Source: DASVWZ01 sp963715675
GTDB lineage: Bacteria > Acidobacteriota > Terriglobia > Terriglobales > Acidobacteriaceae
Length of the DNA: 64,000 nucleotides
Direction: 5' to 3'
Assembly: GCA_963715675.1 (NCBI GenBank)
Contig: OY970265.1
Coordinates: 682,001-746,000, forward strand
Shown: one piece after another, positions 44,828 through 53,968 of the stretch
How positions within the stretch are numbered: position 1 is the first letter of the stretch
Layout: each line of letters begins with the position of its first letter
Notes under the pieces: generated by a model
Databases searched by the model: none
The model's input: only the letters and a program-made list of their open reading frames with translations
What the model was told of the DNA's origin: nothing
Program-made: the position numbers and the translations under genes

Positions 44828-44982
44828 GCCGCCACCGGCTTTGGTCCCACGCCCGTGGAAGTACTCACCGCTTTGGATTGCTCCGCAAGGCTTTTCAGCA
44901 TCGCTCGGTTTCGCATCCGGCGCGCAATTTTCTGTTTCCGCACCCGGTGAAATCTGGATTTGTCGCCATTGATTCCGGACAT
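44824..44982 (-). CDS. Very small basic protein at head of RNA-binding operon
   Basis: A 52-residue protein from ATG 44982, with AAGGAG 5 bases upstream. It begins MSGINGDKSRFHRVRKQKIA and continues with a basic helix and a flexible tail, giving a very high net positive charge. The product could bind RNA or ribosomes. Its stop overlaps the next start (GTGA), so it is the first of at least three coupled genes ending with the RRM protein. No family name is known to me. Confidence 0.75.
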   Translation of the reverse strand: MSGINGDKSRFHRVRKQKIARRMRNRAMLKSLAEQSKAVSTSTGVGPKPVAA

Positions 44983-45505
44983 TCTAGCTCCTTATAAGTA
45001 TCGCGAGCATCTATGCAATGGTGCTGCTGTGCGGGAGTGCCTCAGATGCATTCGGAGGAAGCTCTGCGCTTTTCGCGGAACTCAGAACACACATGCCGAC
45101 GCCTTCCGGTTGAGTTTCTCAATCGCGAAGGCGCAACCGGTCTTGAATGGTGTCTTCGAGGTTAAGAGTCATTTACGCTGCGAGGCTTTGCTCGTTCCCT
45201 TGTCGCGCAGCTTTCTTTCTACTTCAGTCTCTATACTACTCCTCAGAATACAGAATGCCCTAATTTTCACGCGGGGAGAATGCGGGAATGACGCTCTGCA
45301 AAAAGCTTGCAGAGTGACAATCAAACTGAGCCACTACCCGGCAGCGAATCTGCTTGCTAATGTCCAGCGGTGAGCGTAACATCAAATAGTACGTGAGACC
45401 GAATCGGTCGTGAGCAGTTCTTGCTTCAACAGCCAGTAACCTGCGCAAGTTTCTTCCGATCTCCCTCCAGCGTAAATACAAACAAAGGAACAACAGTACA
45501 CTCAA
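44983..45505. other. Divergent promoter region with long cold-shock leader
   Basis: About 520 bases between the divergent RNA-binding operon and the cold-shock gene. It contains a perfect 8-bp hairpin (CTCTGCAA 45294-45301 with TTGCAGAG 45307-45314) and a 13-base palindrome GACCGAATCGGTC (45397-45409). Both could shape a long leader of the cold-shock mRNA. No gene was found. Confidence 0.45.
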
Positions 45506-45706
45506 ATGGAACAAGGAACAGTGAAGTGGTTTAACGATGCCAAGGGCTACGGCTTTATTAGCCGCCAGTCGGGCGAAGACGTTTTCGTGCATTTTTCGGC
45601 GATTCAAGCCGGCGGTTTCAAGAGCCTGCAGGAGGGCCAAACGGTGCAATTCGACGTAACCAAGGGACCGAAAGGCTGGCAGGCTGAGAACGTTCAGGCG
45701 ATCTAA
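45506..45706 (+). CDS. Cold-shock domain protein
   Basis: A 66-residue CspA-type protein with RNP1 (KGYGFI) and RNP2 (VFVHF) on a five-strand barrel. It binds single-stranded RNA or DNA and melts RNA structure. The ATG at 45506 has an AAAGGAA stretch upstream. A strong terminator follows 18 bases after the stop. Confidence 0.96.
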   Translation: MEQGTVKWFNDAKGYGFISRQSGEDVFVHFSAIQAGGFKSLQEGQTVQFDVTKGPKGWQAENVQAI

Positions 45707-45724
45707 GTCTCGCAGTTTCTGGAA

Positions 45725-45762
45725 GGGCGATTCGCATGGCGCGAGTCGCCTTTTCTTTTTTT
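45725..45762 (+). terminator. Intrinsic terminator of cold-shock gene
   Basis: A GC-rich stem (GGGCGATTCGC against GCGCGAGTCGCC, loop ATG, one bulge) is followed by TTTTCTTTTTTT at 45751-45762. Confidence 0.85.
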
Positions 45763-45930
45763 CACCCTCCAAGGTTGACGAAACGCAAAGGCCTGCCTGG
45801 CCTCATCATCGGCAAGAAATCCTGCTCTTCCGCAGGGTGCCGAACAAATAAGAGCATCAAGATAGGAGGCTTTGACATCCCAGTTGTGTCGGGGATGCGC
45901 ACATCGCTGAGCCCATCCTCAGGAGGGTCT

Positions 45931-46662
45931 ATGGAGATCGATTTGGAACGTCGCGTTGTACTTCGCAGTGCCACAGCGTTTGGAGTTGTCATTGCCGCCC
46001 CGGGACTGGCGCTCTTGGCAAATGGCGCGGAGAAGAAATCCGCCGGCGTCGTCAAAGAACCTGAAGTTACCGCCACCGAGGATCTGATGCGGGAACACGG
46101 TGTGATACGGCGCGCTCTGCTGGTTTATGCCGAGACGGTGCCGAAGTTGCGGCAGAACAGCTCCGCCGTGGACGCGGCTGCCTTGCGGCAGGTCGCCCAG
46201 CTGTTCCGAACGTTCGGCGAGGATTATCACGAGAGAATGCTGGAGGAACAGCACATCTTTCCGCTGATCCGCAAACAGGGAAGCGATCTCCAGCACTATG
46301 CGGATGTTTTGACCGAGCAGCACAACCGCGGACGCGAAGTTACGGACTACGTGCTGGCGGTTACCAATGGCGGAAAAATCGCATCCGCCCATGCCGAACC
46401 CCTGGCCAGAGTTTTTGAGAGCTTTGTGCGCATGTACCAGAACCACGCCGCGCATGAGGATACCATCATATTCCCGGCTTGGAAAAAGAACTATTCAGAC
46501 AAACAACTCGACGAGATTTCCGATCAATTCGAAGACATCGAGCACAAGATGTTCGGGAAAGATGGATTCGAGGACGCCGAGAAGAAGATCAGCAGCATCG
46601 AAGCGGCTCTCGGTCTGAGTGACCTTGCCCAGTTCACGCCGCCCGCACCACCTAAACCGTAA
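45931..46662 (+). CDS. Exported hemerythrin-domain protein
   Basis: A 243-residue protein. The ATG at 45931 follows AGGAGGG. The N-terminus has a twin-arginine-like signal (ERRVVLRSATAFGVVIAAPG). The domain at ~50-200 has the hemerythrin His/Glu set: LMREHGVIRR, YHERMLEEQHIFPLI, LTEQHNRGREV and NHAAHEDTIIFPAW. These bind a di-iron centre for O2, NO or peroxide sensing or storage. The Tat-type signal suggests export after folding. The upstream in-frame ORF part to 45736 covers a terminator and is rejected. Confidence 0.9.
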   Translation: MEIDLERRVVLRSATAFGVVIAAPGLALLANGAEKKSAGVVKEPEVTATEDLMREHGVIRRALLVYAETVPKLRQNSSAVDAAALRQVAQLFRTFGEDYHERMLEEQHIFPLIRKQGSDLQHYADVLTEQHNRGREVTDYVLAVTNGGKIASAHAEPLARVFESFVRMYQNHAAHEDTIIFPAWKKNYSDKQLDEISDQFEDIEHKMFGKDGFEDAEKKISSIEAALGLSDLAQFTPPAPPKP

Positions 46663-46722
46663 TCGTTCTTAAACTCGGCCTTGCAGACAGCTTTAGCAGG
46701 GCTCCATGGATCGGACACAGGC

Positions 46723-46797
46723 AGTACCCCCCTCCCTGTCTCTCAGCGCCACCGTTTTGCCCGGCGCGACGAATGAACCCGATTGGGGCTTTTGATG
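46723..46797 (+). repeat. Direct repeat flanking the TPR kinase gene, left copy
   Basis: About 75 bases, roughly 80% alike the sequence at 49798-49876 in the same orientation. The best-conserved core is AGCGCCACCGTTTTG and the following CCGATTGGGG-TTTTGA. Confidence 0.65.
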
Positions 46798-46856
46798 GAC
46801 ACGGCGATTTTACCCCAGTACCCCTTTGAGTACACTGCCAACCCCCACGGCTTTCA

Positions 46857-46885
46857 TTGACTTGCCCGTTTCGCCGACGTAAGAT
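46857..46885 (+). promoter_or_regulatory. Sigma-70 promoter giving a near-leaderless mRNA
   Basis: TTGACT (46857-46862) and TAAGAT (46880-46885) are 17 bases apart. The expected start of transcription (about 46892) lies only ~3 bases before the GTG at 46895, and no ribosome site is seen. Confidence 0.5.
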
Positions 46886-46894
46886 TTCGCGTCA

Positions 46895-49789
46895 GTGATT
46901 GACCAGACCATCTCACACTACCGCATCGTCGAGAAACTGGGCGGTGGCGGGATGGGTGTGGTTTACAAAGCCGAGGACACCCGTCTCGAACGCTTCGTGG
47001 CCCTGAAGTTCTTGCCGGAAGACGTAGCGCAGGATCGGCAGGCGTTGGAACGATTTCGGCGTGAGGCCAAGGCGGCGTCTGCACTCAACCATCCAGGTAT
47101 CTGCACCATCTACGATATTGGCGAGGAAAACGGCAAGGCCTTCATCGCCATGGAGTTTCTGGATGGCGTGACACTGAAGCACCGCATCGCTGGCCGGCCT
47201 ATGGAAAACGAGGTCATTCTGTCGCTGGCGATCGAGATTGCCGATGCTTTGGACGCGGCCCACAACCAGGGCATCGTCCACCGCGACATCAAACCGGCGA
47301 ACCTATTCGTGACCAAGCGGGGACACGCCAAGATTCTGGATTTTGGGCTGGCGAAAATAGACCTCACTCACCGGCGTATCAAGAGCGGATCCGGCTCCGA
47401 TGATCCCACGCTCGAAGACAAAGAACTTACGACCGGTGGCAGCACGATGGGCACCGTGACGTATATGTCTCCGGAGCAGGTGGCAGGGAAGCCCCTGGAT
47501 GCGCGCACCGATTTGTTCTCATTCGGAGCTGTTCTCTATGAGATGGCAACTGGTCAGGTTGCTTTTGACAGGCCGACGATAGGAACAACCTTCGGCGCCA
47601 TCCTGCATGAGGACGCACTTCCCGCAAGACACTGGAATCCAGAGTTACCTCCTCAGGTGGAGGCAATCATTGGGAAAGCACTGGAGAAGAATCGGGAACT
47701 GCGCTACCAACACGCAGCCGATATGCGTTCCGATTTGCAACGGCTGAAGCGGGATTCGGAGAGCGGGCGCAGTGGAGTGGCTGGCGCGGGCACGGTGGCG
47801 GAGCCAGAAGCTTCTGCGGCAGCGCGCGGAACGTTCTGGAAAGTGGTCATTCTCGTTCTGGCCGTCGCCGCGCTCGTGGCGGGCGGACTCTATTATCGGT
47901 CGCATCGGCAAAACCGGCGCCTGACCGAGAAAGATACCATCGTTCTCACCGATTTTTCGAACAGCACGGACGACCCGGTGTTCGACGATACGCTGAAGAC
48001 GGCGCTGACCGTTTCCCTGCGGCAATCGCCCTTCCTGAACGTGCTCTCGGACACCCAGGTCGCCAAGATCTTGAAATTGATGACGCGTCCGGCCAGCACA
48101 AGACTCACGCCCGAGGTGGCCCGCGAGCTTTGCCAGCGGGCGGGAAGCAAAGCCTACCTTGCCGGATCGATTGGCAGTTTGGGCAGCGAATATGTGCTGG
48201 GACTAAAGGCGGTGAATTGCCAGATCGGAGACACGCTGGCCGAGGAGCAGGTGACGGCGGCGTCCAAGGAGAAGGTGCTCGACGCCTTGGGCGGGGTGGC
48301 GTCCAAGCTGCGCGGCGAACTGGGCGAGTCGCTGGCTACCGTGCAGAAGTTTGATGTTCCTTTGGCCGAGGCGACCACGTCTTCCCTCGAAGCTCTGAAA
48401 GCGTACAGCCTGGGCAGAAAAACACTCAGTGAGAAAGGCCCCGCTGCTGCGCTGCCGTACCATCAACGCGCCATCGAGCTTGATCCGAATTTTGCTATCG
48501 CCTACCGGGCGGCGGGAGGTGACTACGACAGTGTCGGCCAGCTAGGGCGGGCCAGCGAGTATTTCACCAAGGCATTTCAGTTGCGGGAACATGCCGGCGA
48601 GCGGGAAAAGCTGGACATTACTGCCGACTACTACTCGAATGTGACCGGAGAACTGGATAAAGCCGCCCAGACGTATCAGGAGGAGATTGACAGCTACCCG
48701 CGGGCAGTCGGAGCTTACACGGAGTTGGGAGCAGTGTTGGTGATGCAGGGACAGTACCAGAAGGCCGCGGAGGTCACCAGACAAGCCCAGCGCCTTGCGC
48801 CGGATCATGTAGCCTCGTATGAGAATCTGGCCAACTGTGCCCTGGGCTTGCAGCGATTCGACGAAGCGCGACAGATGATCCACGCGGCGCAGGCGCAAAA
48901 ACTGGATGATGTCGTGATGCGCAATCTTCTCTACGCTCTCGCCTTTCTCGGATCGGACTCCGCGGCGATGGCGGAACAGCAACGGTGGTTTGCGGCGAAG
49001 CCCGGATTTGAGAACTGGGGACTTGCGCTCGCCTCCGACACCGAGGCGTATGGCGGTCATCTTGGTAAGGCACGGGAACTGACCAAACGCGCTGTGGACT
49101 CCGCCATCCAGGCGGACAGCAAGGAAAACGGGGCAATCTGGCAGGCGATTGCCGCTCAGCGAGAGGCTGTTTTCGGCAATCCTGCGGAAGCCCGGCAGGG
49201 GGCGGCGGAGGCTCTAAAGCTTGCTCCTGCGAGTCAGGGCGTCCAGAGCGAAGCCGCGCTCGCGTTTGCTATGGCGGGCGATACCGTGCGGGCCCAGTCT
49301 CTGGCGCAAGACCTGGCGAAACGCTTTCCGCTCGACACCCAGATGCAGTCGCTTTGGCTGCCTGCAATTCAGGCGCAATTGGCGCTCGACCGAAAGAATC
49401 CACCGCTCGCGCTGAATACCCTGCAAGCTGCTTCCCTCATCGAGTTGGGGCAGATCGGGTTCGTCATCAATCTTTCCTGCCTCTATCCGACGTATATTCG
49501 CGGAGAGGCATACCTGGCGGCCGGGCAGGGGCCAGCGGCTGCGGCCGAATTTCAGAAGGTTCTTGACCACCGCGGCATTGTCTGGAACTGCTGGACGGGA
49601 GCGTTGGCGCATCTGGGATTGGCTCGCGCGACCGCTCTGGAGGCGAAAACCTCGCAAGGAGCCGATGCTGCTGCAGACCGCGTCCGGGCGCTTGCTGCCT
49701 ACAAGGACTTCCTGACACTCTGGAAAGACGCCGATCCCGACATCCCCATCCTGAGGCAAGCCAGGGCGGAGTACGCGAAGCTGCAATAG
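46895..49789 (+). CDS. Ser/Thr protein kinase with TPR sensor/effector part
   Basis: A 964-residue kinase. Gly loop GGGGMG, Lys38, HRDIKPAN (129-136) and DFG (149-151) show an active Hanks-type kinase. A membrane helix lies at about 316-334. The outer part begins with a ~120-residue beta/alpha domain (TIVLTDFSNSTDDPVFDDTL) common in acidobacterial kinases, followed by about eight TPR units (such as AIELDPNFAIAYRAAG). GTG at 46895 lacks a ribosome site and lies right after a promoter. It is flanked by ~75-base direct repeats. Confidence 0.93.
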   Translation: MIDQTISHYRIVEKLGGGGMGVVYKAEDTRLERFVALKFLPEDVAQDRQALERFRREAKAASALNHPGICTIYDIGEENGKAFIAMEFLDGVTLKHRIAGRPMENEVILSLAIEIADALDAAHNQGIVHRDIKPANLFVTKRGHAKILDFGLAKIDLTHRRIKSGSGSDDPTLEDKELTTGGSTMGTVTYMSPEQVAGKPLDARTDLFSFGAVLYEMATGQVAFDRPTIGTTFGAILHEDALPARHWNPELPPQVEAIIGKALEKNRELRYQHAADMRSDLQRLKRDSESGRSGVAGAGTVAEPEASAAARGTFWKVVILVLAVAALVAGGLYYRSHRQNRRLTEKDTIVLTDFSNSTDDPVFDDTLKTALTVSLRQSPFLNVLSDTQVAKILKLMTRPASTRLTPEVARELCQRAGSKAYLAGSIGSLGSEYVLGLKAVNCQIGDTLAEEQVTAASKEKVLDALGGVASKLRGELGESLATVQKFDVPLAEATTSSLEALKAYSLGRKTLSEKGPAAALPYHQRAIELDPNFAIAYRAAGGDYDSVGQLGRASEYFTKAFQLREHAGEREKLDITADYYSNVTGELDKAAQTYQEEIDSYPRAVGAYTELGAVLVMQGQYQKAAEVTRQAQRLAPDHVASYENLANCALGLQRFDEARQMIHAAQAQKLDDVVMRNLLYALAFLGSDSAAMAEQQRWFAAKPGFENWGLALASDTEAYGGHLGKARELTKRAVDSAIQADSKENGAIWQAIAAQREAVFGNPAEARQGAAEALKLAPASQGVQSEAALAFAMAGDTVRAQSLAQDLAKRFPLDTQMQSLWLPAIQAQLALDRKNPPLALNTLQAASLIELGQIGFVINLSCLYPTYIRGEAYLAAGQGPAAAAEFQKVLDHRGIVWNCWTGALAHLGLARATALEAKTSQGADAAADRVRALAAYKDFLTLWKDADPDIPILRQARAEYAKLQ

Positions 49790-49797
49790 TAGGAAGA

Positions 49798-49876
49798 AGT
49801 ACTGCCCCCGTTCCTGCCTCTTAGCGCCACCGTTTTGACCCGACGCACCAAGTGAAACCGATTGGGGGTTTTGAGC
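49798..49876 (+). repeat. Direct repeat flanking the TPR kinase gene, right copy
   Basis: Partner of 46723-46797. It begins 9 bases after the kinase stop codon. Short fragments of its end (TCAAAACCCC on the other strand) recur near 50775 and 56797, hinting at a dispersed element. Confidence 0.62.
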
Positions 49877-50012
49877 ATTTTCGACGGAGTGTAACGGAGA
49901 TTTTGCGACAAGTGACCAGAATCAAATCTGAACTTTCACTGGCGGTGCAACTGGCCTAGGATAGATCATTGGAATGGCAATAACCGTCGGCATTTGAGAT
50001 GCCGCGATTCTT

Positions 50013-50546
50013 ATGAAGCCTTGGCTACGCTTGACGCTCATTACAACGACTGTGGGCGGTGGCTTCACTGGATTCGCAGCTACGTTTAGAGCTCTCCAGT
50101 CTGGTCTTAGCTCTCACAGCCAGCCCACCCTCAATTTGCTGACAATGGTTCTTTTCCTCATACTAAACGCTGGCGTTACTGCCAGCGGCCTCTCATTCGT
50201 TTACGATCCGAATCGCACAGAGGGCCTTATTGCTTCACTCGCGATACAGATCCCTTGCATTTCTACATCACTGATTACATACAGGTTTGCCACCGGCTGT
50301 GAACTTGTCCTGAGCATCACCGGTCCTGCAAAAGGAGAGGACCTCGCATTTCACCTTGGATGGGCCTACTTTCTAGGAAGTTCTTGGACGTTGTCCATTT
50401 CAGAGGAACGTCAGTTTGGGCTGGGAGTAAATGTTTGGGCACTCACAATGCTTGTCCTGCTCTGGCGATCAGTTCGGATCCGTCTTCCTGCGGTTCAGCC
50501 CACAATAGATACATCTTCTGAGAAGAGCATCTCAGCAGGTCCTTAA
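50013..50546 (+). CDS. Membrane protein of unknown function
   Basis: A 177-residue protein with about four predicted membrane helices (LITTTVGGGFTGFAATF; LLTMVLFLILNAGVTASGL; LIASLAIQIPCISTSLITY; VWALTMLVLLW). ATG 50013 is preceded by a short perfect hairpin (CGGCAT/ATGCCG). Its base use is more AT-rich than neighbours, which could mean recent arrival. Its end runs into the secreted-family remnant on the opposite strand. No family recognised. Confidence 0.65.
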   Translation: MKPWLRLTLITTTVGGGFTGFAATFRALQSGLSSHSQPTLNLLTMVLFLILNAGVTASGLSFVYDPNRTEGLIASLAIQIPCISTSLITYRFATGCELVLSITGPAKGEDLAFHLGWAYFLGSSWTLSISEERQFGLGVNVWALTMLVLLWRSVRIRLPAVQPTIDTSSEKSISAGP

Positions 50547-50555
50547 GTGTCGCTA

Positions 50556-50673
50556 ACAAAGCCAGCATCCCCACTCCCGCCGCGCTCGCCGCAAGCGCAT
50601 AGGCGTTCAGGTGGTGTTGCACTGATTCCGAAAGGTTGGACGGCGTCCTGGGCGGCCGCAAGTACGGTTGCAT
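50556..50673 (-). pseudogene. Remnant N-terminus of duplicated secreted-protein family
   Basis: Encodes SNLSESVQHHLNAYALAASA followed by AGVGMLAL, clearly the signal region of the family at 15118-15825 and 17582-18304, then loses similarity. It is a third, truncated copy. Confidence 0.7.
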
Positions 50674-50893
50674 AACTCCCTCCGTCGAACGCCAACATTG
50701 TACGCCCGGTGGTCAAGGGTACTCCGTGACAGCGTGCAGAAGGTCAGTCAACTTCCGCTATCAGGCGTTAGCCCTCAAAACCCCCGCCAAGGGCCTTGTT
50801 TGACGACGACCCCGTCCGACCGCACGGTGTGAAAGGTCAAGTCTTGGCTCTTAACACCTAAGCCATAGCTCACCGAGGGCATTATGTCAGCCT

Positions 50894-52975
50894 CTATTGC
50901 TGCGCTTGCAACTCCTTGAGCGCTTGCCGGACGTTTTCCATCTCCGGCCTGGCTTGCAACACCAGTTCAAGCTGAGAGATAGCTTCCTGCCGCCGGCCCG
51001 GCATTTGCGCCAACACGTTCCCCAGATTGATGCGCGCATGTATGTAGTCCGGGCGCAGCCGCAGCGCGGCTTGAAACTCAGCCACCGCATCCTCCATCCG
51101 GCCCGGAGTTTGCGCCAACGCGATCCCCAGATTGTTGTGCGCTTCCGCATTGTCGGGCTGAATGCGCAGCGCGGCTTCGTACTCCGAGATTGCTTCGGGA
51201 AGGCCATTGGGCGTTTGTGACAAAGCGTATCCTAGATTGCCGTGCGCCTTGGCGAGGCCGGGGTCGGCGCGTACCGCAGCCCGGAATTCAGCAATCGCAT
51301 CCTCGATTCTTCCGGTTTGCGCCAGAGCGATTCCTAAATTATCGTGTGCCTCGGCATAGTCCGGCCGAAGTTGCAAGGCTGTTTGATACTCCGCGATCGC
51401 CTCTGGCAGCCGGCCTGGCACTTGCGCCAGCGTCATTCCGAACAAGTTATGAGCTTCGGGGAGACTGGGTTGAATCCGCAGCGCCGTCTGATACTCTTCA
51501 ATCGCCTCTGGCAACCGCCCCGGAATCTTCGACAGGCCTGTTCCGAGATTGCTGTGAGCCTCCGCGTCGTCGGGGTTAATCCGCAACGCTGCCTGAAACT
51601 CGGCGATGGCCTCGGGCAGCCGGTCCGGCAGGTTAAGCAACAGTACTCCCAGGTTATTGTGTGCCATCCAACTGGACGGATTGCGTGCCAGAGTTGTCCG
51701 GTACAGCGTCTCGGCGTCGCGGTACATTCCGCTTTGTCGCCATGTCAATCCGCCGAGCGCCACTGGCAACACAACCAGAGCCGCAACCGCACTTGCTTTC
51801 CCATGAGAGACCCGGTTCATTCCATACGCGAGCATGGAGGCTGCCGGCACAATAATTCCCAGGGCCGCCAGGTATTGAAAGTGATCTGCGACGTAGGAGT
51901 ATCGAAAAGGATAAACACTGAGGAAACCCAGCACCGGGAACAGCGTTCCGCAGAAGATCAAAAAACCTGCCAGCGGTCCGCGGTTACGCCTCGCCAGCCG
52001 CCAGAGCCCAAACCATACCGCCGCTACGGCCAACGGAAACAGATATTGCCACCATGCGCTGGGATCCAGTTGCCAGTGTGGATAGGTGAAGATCAGATTG
52101 GACGGCCATGCGAGCTTACCGGCGTAAAAACAAATCACCCGGCCGGCCAGCAGCAGGTGGTGGACCAGGGTAAGACTATAGCTGGCGCCTTGGGCCCCGG
52201 CGTAGGTCTTTTCCACCCACGCTGTAAACATGCCCGAACTTGCGCCGATCACGAACCACGGCAGCAGCGGCCACACGTCGCGTCGCCACTCCAGCTTGCC
52301 GCGCTGCCACCAGAAGATCACCAGCAGTACCGGCGGAAGCGTCGCAGTTACGCTCTTGCTGAGCAAGGCCAGGACGAACAGCCCCAGCGCCCACAGATAG
52401 TGAGATTTCCGGCGAGTCTGATCGAACCGCAGGTAGGTCAGCGCCGACGCCAGGTAGAACACCCCCGAGAGCGTGCTCTTTTGCTCCGAAATCCAGGCCA
52501 CCGCTTCCACGCACACCGGGTGCAGGGCAAAGATCAGGCCCGCCAGCCAGGCGCCCGGCAATTCCAGACGCCGCACAATCAGCACCAGCAGAAAGGCCGC
52601 CAGCGCGTGTTGCGTGAGGTTGGTCAGATGGTAGCCCAGCACGGCGTCACCCCAGAAACGGTGCTCCAACCAGAATGCGCTGTGTAGCAGCGGGTAGTAT
52701 TGGTGCGTGGCTCCGAGGTCGAACCAGATGCGCCACAGACCCTGAACAGATCGCAGTTGCGGCGCAGTGATATGGTCCGTGTCGTCCCAGATCAGGCCAC
52801 CTCGGAGAGCGGGCCAGTAGGCCACAAGAGCGGACAGCCAGATCGCTACCCAGATTCCGGCGTCGCCAACGCTGACCAGCGGTGGGGCGGCCGGCTGAGC
52901 TGTTTGGGTTCGATTCGGGTTCGGACGCACCTGACGGGCTTGCACGCGGGTGTTTGTTTTTGCAGGATTTTGCAT
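50894..52975 (-). CDS. TMTC-like membrane protein with TPR domain
   Basis: A 693-residue protein. The first ~400 residues have about ten membrane helices with the early YWPALRGGLIWDDTDHI stretch, which carries the acidic pair typical of GT-C-fold glycosyltransferases (TMTC / PMT-like). Residues ~430-690 form about eight 34-residue TPRs of the form AIAEYQTALxxxPDxAEAHxNLGxALAQ, with strikingly uniform sequence. Family members transfer a sugar such as mannose, but activity here is only inferred. ATG 52975 is chosen over GTG 53044. A long antisense ORF on the plus strand is spurious. Confidence 0.85.
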   Translation of the reverse strand: MQNPAKTNTRVQARQVRPNPNRTQTAQPAAPPLVSVGDAGIWVAIWLSALVAYWPALRGGLIWDDTDHITAPQLRSVQGLWRIWFDLGATHQYYPLLHSAFWLEHRFWGDAVLGYHLTNLTQHALAAFLLVLIVRRLELPGAWLAGLIFALHPVCVEAVAWISEQKSTLSGVFYLASALTYLRFDQTRRKSHYLWALGLFVLALLSKSVTATLPPVLLVIFWWQRGKLEWRRDVWPLLPWFVIGASSGMFTAWVEKTYAGAQGASYSLTLVHHLLLAGRVICFYAGKLAWPSNLIFTYPHWQLDPSAWWQYLFPLAVAAVWFGLWRLARRNRGPLAGFLIFCGTLFPVLGFLSVYPFRYSYVADHFQYLAALGIIVPAASMLAYGMNRVSHGKASAVAALVVLPVALGGLTWRQSGMYRDAETLYRTTLARNPSSWMAHNNLGVLLLNLPDRLPEAIAEFQAALRINPDDAEAHSNLGTGLSKIPGRLPEAIEEYQTALRIQPSLPEAHNLFGMTLAQVPGRLPEAIAEYQTALQLRPDYAEAHDNLGIALAQTGRIEDAIAEFRAAVRADPGLAKAHGNLGYALSQTPNGLPEAISEYEAALRIQPDNAEAHNNLGIALAQTPGRMEDAVAEFQAALRLRPDYIHARINLGNVLAQMPGRRQEAISQLELVLQARPEMENVRQALKELQAQQ

Positions 52976-53079
52976 TCTAGGAGAGGCTGGGGTGCGCCAG
53001 ATACCGATCTCCGCTTGCCTCCGGAAACACCAACGATTGTACACCGTATGCAGTTCGTTGCCGATGGTGTATGCTCAAG

Positions 53080-53103
53080 CGAACCGACGACCTCTTCCAT
53101 GCC
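53080..53103 (-). pseudogene. Fragment of tRNA-Ala (T arm to anticodon loop)
   Basis: These 24 bases are identical to 55631-55654 inside the tRNA-Ala 3' half. The match ends inside the anticodon loop. The pair of fragments has the same orientation and brackets the LamG-like and MBL genes. Confidence 0.7.
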
Positions 53104-53186
53104 TTTTGCCCGCCTGAAACCATCCCGCTTTGTCGCTCAATGCCGGGAAAGGCCCGAACGTAAGAAGCATTTGCTCTGTTCCCGGC

Positions 53187-53957
53187 TCATTTGATTCGCA
53201 GGTTGGAGAAATACGCTTCGGTGTCAGACCCAGTCCATAGACCAACCCGGCCGTGGGTCTCGCCCAGTTTCAGGTCATTGACGATCAGGCAAGGCTGATC
53301 GGCGCCGTTCACGTAGAGCATTGCTTTTGTGCCCGAAGCCACAATCTTGACCGTCGTCCAAGCCTTTTCCTCGATGTCAACATACGATTCGTAGACTCCC
53401 GGATTCTCCTGGCGCAAGCGGAACCACGAAAAAGCTGGAAAGGAAGTGTACTGGGTGGAGTGGTTGCGGCGGAGTTGGTCGTCGACGCGTCCGTTGGTAA
53501 ACCGCAAATAGAAGTTCTCGAACTTCTCGCCGTTGCCTTGAATGCGAAAGGCGATTCCCACAAAACCGCGGCTCTGCGTATTCGATCCTTGCCGCGGCAT
53601 CCCAACCAGGTCAACTTCGATGGTGCCGTTCTTAAAGTCAGTATCTTTAATGATGGCTAGCGATTCGCCGCCGGAAGGCCCGCTGGAGCCCATCGTCGAG
53701 TCATCGTTTAGCACGTGGAGTGAGCGCCTGCCGTTGTAATCCGCAATATCGGCCTTGACCTGGACCGGTTGCGCGCCTGCCTCAGGCACAGCTTTGATCT
53801 CTACGCCATCGAGCGAATCCAGAGCCATCGACCGAGTTGCCTGGCTTGGCTTGATTGGGTCCTCCGTCTGCGATGCGCCGGCGCGCACCGCCACCAGGCT
53901 GAAACAGACCGTGAGTACTGCCCCCGCGATTTTCAGGAGTGCTTTTGGGTTCATCAT
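53187..53957 (-). CDS. Secreted LamG/DUF1080-like domain protein
   Basis: A 256-residue protein with a signal peptide (ALLKIAGAVLTVCFSLVAVRAGA). The mature part is a jelly-roll of the concanavalin/LamG or DUF1080 (3-keto-disaccharide hydrolase-like) type, with DFKNGTIEVDLVG, RGFVGIAFRIQ, FENFYLRFTNGR, and the closing HGRVGLWTGSDTEAYFSNLRI. It probably binds a sugar. ATG 53957 has AGGGGA upstream; ATG 53972 overlaps the MBL stop (ATGA), so the two genes are coupled either way. Confidence 0.82.
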   Translation of the reverse strand: MMNPKALLKIAGAVLTVCFSLVAVRAGASQTEDPIKPSQATRSMALDSLDGVEIKAVPEAGAQPVQVKADIADYNGRRSLHVLNDDSTMGSSGPSGGESLAIIKDTDFKNGTIEVDLVGMPRQGSNTQSRGFVGIAFRIQGNGEKFENFYLRFTNGRVDDQLRRNHSTQYTSFPAFSWFRLRQENPGVYESYVDIEEKAWTTVKIVASGTKAMLYVNGADQPCLIVNDLKLGETHGRVGLWTGSDTEAYFSNLRIK

Positions 53958-53968
53958 CCTGCTTCCCC

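Noticed and set aside
45736..45930. N-terminal extension of the hemerythrin gene
   Set aside because: The extension covers the cold-shock terminator, and ATG 45931 has a strong AGGAGGG and a Tat-like signal directly after.
51344..52687. 447-codon plus-strand ORF
   Set aside because: Antisense to the TMTC/TPR gene; composition is Arg/Gln/His-rich without domains, an effect of codon bias.
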